Assembly: GCA_937926555.1 (NCBI GenBank)
Contig: CALAZX010000156.1
Span: forward strand, 1 to 7,580
Direction of reading: 5' to 3'
Length of the DNA: 7,580 bases
Origin: an uncultured Negativicutes bacterium
Lineage (GTDB): Bacteria > Bacillota > Negativicutes > Acidaminococcales > Acidaminococcaceae
Positions 6,787 to 7,580 of this stretch are shown piece after piece. Position numbers and translations under genes: made by a program. Numbering within the stretch: the stretch's first letter is position 1; each line of letters opens with the position of its first letter. The notes beneath the pieces are model-generated. The model saw only the letters and a program-made list of their open reading frames with translations, was not told the DNA's origin and ran no database searches.

Positions 6787-6799
6787 AGTGTAAAACACT
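6787..6799 (-). other. Small inverted repeat between RBS and start codon of the binding-protein gene
   Basis: AGTGT and ACACT flank three bases, filling the gap between the GAGGGGAG site and the ATG. In the mRNA a five-pair hairpin could form there. That would shorten the effective distance between the ribosome site and the start, or partly hide the site if it breathes into it. Confidence 0.35.
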
Positions 6800-6821
6800 C
6801 CCCTCATTCAAATCAATTACT

Positions 6822-6850
6822 ATACTATCCTGTCCTCTGGGATAAGTCAA
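6822..6850 (-). promoter_or_regulatory. Sigma-70-type promoter of the amino-acid ABC operon
   Basis: On the minus strand TTGACT (6850-6845) and TAGTAT (6827-6822) are separated by exactly 17 bases, matching consensus at five and four of six positions. The predicted start near 6815 gives a leader of about 29 nt. AT-rich sequence upstream (to about 6935) could act as an UP element. Confidence 0.6.
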
Positions 6851-6860
6851 ATCAAAACCA

Positions 6861-6876
6861 TGAAATGTCCATTTCA
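6861..6876. promoter_or_regulatory. Palindrome next to the -35 of the ABC operon (candidate operator)
   Basis: TGAAATG-TC-CATTTCA is a perfect 7-bp inverted repeat, centred about 53 bp before the predicted start and 10 bp upstream of the -35. This suits an activator or a repressor. I do not match it confidently to CodY, ArgR, TnrA or CcpA sites. A second, looser inverted repeat (TACAAA at 6881-6886, TTTGTA at 6895-6900) lies just upstream. Confidence 0.45.
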
Positions 6877-6933
6877 CAAGTACAAATAAGATATTTTGTA
6901 AACTTTTTAACGATTTAAACGGCAATTTTACAC

Positions 6934-6955
6934 TTTTTCAGCCATTTTTCAGCCA
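6934..6955. repeat. Tandem 11-bp direct repeat
   Basis: TTTTTCAGCCA occurs twice with no gap (6934-6944 and 6945-6955), one helical turn per copy. It lies about 85-110 bp upstream of the ABC operon -35. It may be a protein-binding array or a chance duplication. Confidence 0.5.
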
Positions 6956-7126
6956 GGACACCCCGTTTTTGTGTTTCAAAAATCGTCAGAGTGTTGTCTT
7001 TTAGGACTACTTTATCAAAAACTTCTCTTTCCCCAGGATTTTTTCCGTCAGATCAGACCTCCGGCGGTGAATTGTGCCGGATTTCAGTTCAATTCCGGAC
7101 GGGATTCCCGCTGCCATTCCCCCGAC
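6956..7126. other. Non-coding stretch between ABC promoter region and guaB terminator
   Basis: No gene is supported. The left half is AT-rich and featureless. The right half (7061-7110) is GC-rich with small inverted repeats: CCGGC (7061-7065) with GCCGG (7076-7080), CCGGA (7077-7081) with TCCGG (7094-7098), and CGGGATTCCCG (7100-7110). The first two share bases and so exclude each other. No T-box, S-box or other riboswitch core was recognised. Confidence 0.4.
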
Positions 7127-7164
7127 AAAAAAATAAGGACAGACTCCCTTACGGGAATCCGTCC
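7127..7164 (-). terminator. Terminator downstream of guaB
   Basis: On the minus strand GGACGGATTCCC (7164-7153) pairs with GGGAGTCTGTCC (7148-7137) through 12 positions including two G-U pairs, with a GTAA loop, followed by TTATTTTTTT. It lies about 113 nt after the guaB stop; nothing recognisable is in that gap. The G-U pairs make the hairpin stronger on the minus strand than on the plus. Confidence 0.88.
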
Positions 7165-7277
7165 TCACTGTTGTCAGAACAGAACTGCTTCTTCCTCTCA
7201 CCATACGCACCCATCACAGAGACGCGCCGGGAGGGTTCCGCAGCATGATGCCCCGGGCCTCAGCCCTCAGGCGGTGT

Positions 7278-7580
7278 TTATTTCACATAGGTCACGGAGG
7301 TGTTGTCCTTCAGCACCACGTCGTGAGCGCCGCCTTCCACGATGGAGGTGGCGGATACCAGGGTCAGCTTGGCTTTCTCACGCAGCTCCGCCAGATTCAG
7401 CGCGCCGCAGTTGCACATGGTGGAGCGGATCTTGGACAGGGTCAGGTTCACGTTGTCCTTCAGGCTGCCGGCGTAGGGAACATAGGAGTCCACGCCTTCC
7501 TCGAAGGACAGCTTCTGGGAACCGCCCATGTCGTAGCGCTGCCAGTTGCGGGCGCGGTTGGAGCCTTCGCCCCAGTACTC
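7278..7580 (-). CDS. guaB: IMP dehydrogenase, C-terminal part (5' end outside window)
   Basis: The last 100 codons and the TAA stop of IMP dehydrogenase are present; the N-terminal part lies beyond the right edge. The enzyme oxidises IMP to XMP with NAD+, the first committed step of GMP synthesis, in the cytoplasm. The visible part starts EYWGEGSNRARNWQRYDMGG. It contains the mobile flap with the catalytic Arg-Tyr pair in WQRYD, then EEGVDSYVPYAGSLKDNV, the STMCNCGAL segment and SIVEGGAHDV. The Glu-Gly-Gly there corresponds to the C-terminal potassium-binding residues known in other IMP dehydrogenases. The active-site cysteine and the CBS domains are not in view. This flap sequence is of the type I associate with Clostridia, Negativicutes and Bacteroidetes rather than Bacillus or E. 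coli. The gene is followed by its own strong terminator, so it is not co-transcribed with the ABC operon. Confidence 0.95.
   Translation of the reverse strand, partial: EYWGEGSNRARNWQRYDMGGSQKLSFEEGVDSYVPYAGSLKDNVNLTLSKIRSTMCNCGALNLAELREKAKLTLVSATSIVEGGAHDVVLKDNTSVTYVK

Noticed and set aside
5077..6918. 613-codon plus-strand frame opposite the permease and binding-protein genes
   Set aside because: It spans two well-supported minus-strand genes, is His/Gly/Asp-rich and has no recognisable domain.
7007..7210. 67-codon minus-strand frame
   Set aside because: It reads straight through the guaB terminator hairpin and its T tract and shows no domain.
6787..7277. Possible riboswitch or T-box leader before the importer
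   Set aside because: The promoter at 6822-6850 leaves only about 29 nt of leader, and no T-box, lysine, glycine or glutamine riboswitch core was recognised.

Overview
The window looks like ordinary chromosome from a fairly GC-rich, probably anaerobic Firmicute. The style of the genes (an IMP dehydrogenase with the EYWGEGSNRARNWQRY flap, a single-lipoprotein amino-acid ABC system, paired Ppx/GppA paralogues, a DUF4127 protein) would suit the Negativicutes, for example an Acidaminococcus relative. That placement is inference. There are no transposases, phage genes, CRISPR arrays, tRNAs or rRNAs.

Layout. (1) 1-269, minus: the N-terminal end of a Ppx/GppA-like protein that runs off the window. 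(2) 270-720: a divergent intergenic region rich in regulatory-looking sequence. It holds a cluster of CTGTCAT repeats resembling half-sites of the enterobacterial Pho box, a possible promoter, an intrinsic terminator, a clean extended -10 promoter and a 16-bp palindrome. (3) 721-2247, plus: a complete exopolyphosphatase-type Ppx/GppA protein with a C-terminal HD domain. (4) 2295-2330: a bidirectional terminator shared with the convergent next gene. (5) 2371-4083, minus: an exported DUF4127 protein of unknown function. (6) 4268-6786, minus: a three-gene polar amino-acid ABC importer in the order lipoprotein, permease, ATPase. It has a sigma-70-type promoter, an internal attenuator-like hairpin after the binding-protein gene, a 4-nt stop/start overlap between permease and ATPase, and a terminator at the end. 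(7) 6787-7277: a non-coding region with the importer promoter, possible operators and the guaB terminator. (8) 7278-7580, minus: the C-terminal end of IMP dehydrogenase (guaB).

How the genes relate. The two divergent Ppx/GppA genes probably act on polyphosphate or (p)ppGpp, and the repeats between them suggest phosphate-responsive control. The importer takes up an amino acid that the sequence does not identify. guaB makes the first committed intermediate of GMP synthesis. I see no wholly new multi-gene system. The parts most worth following up are the 368-452 repeat array with its possible short transcript, the altered active-site loop in the first Ppx-like protein, and the DUF4127 protein.
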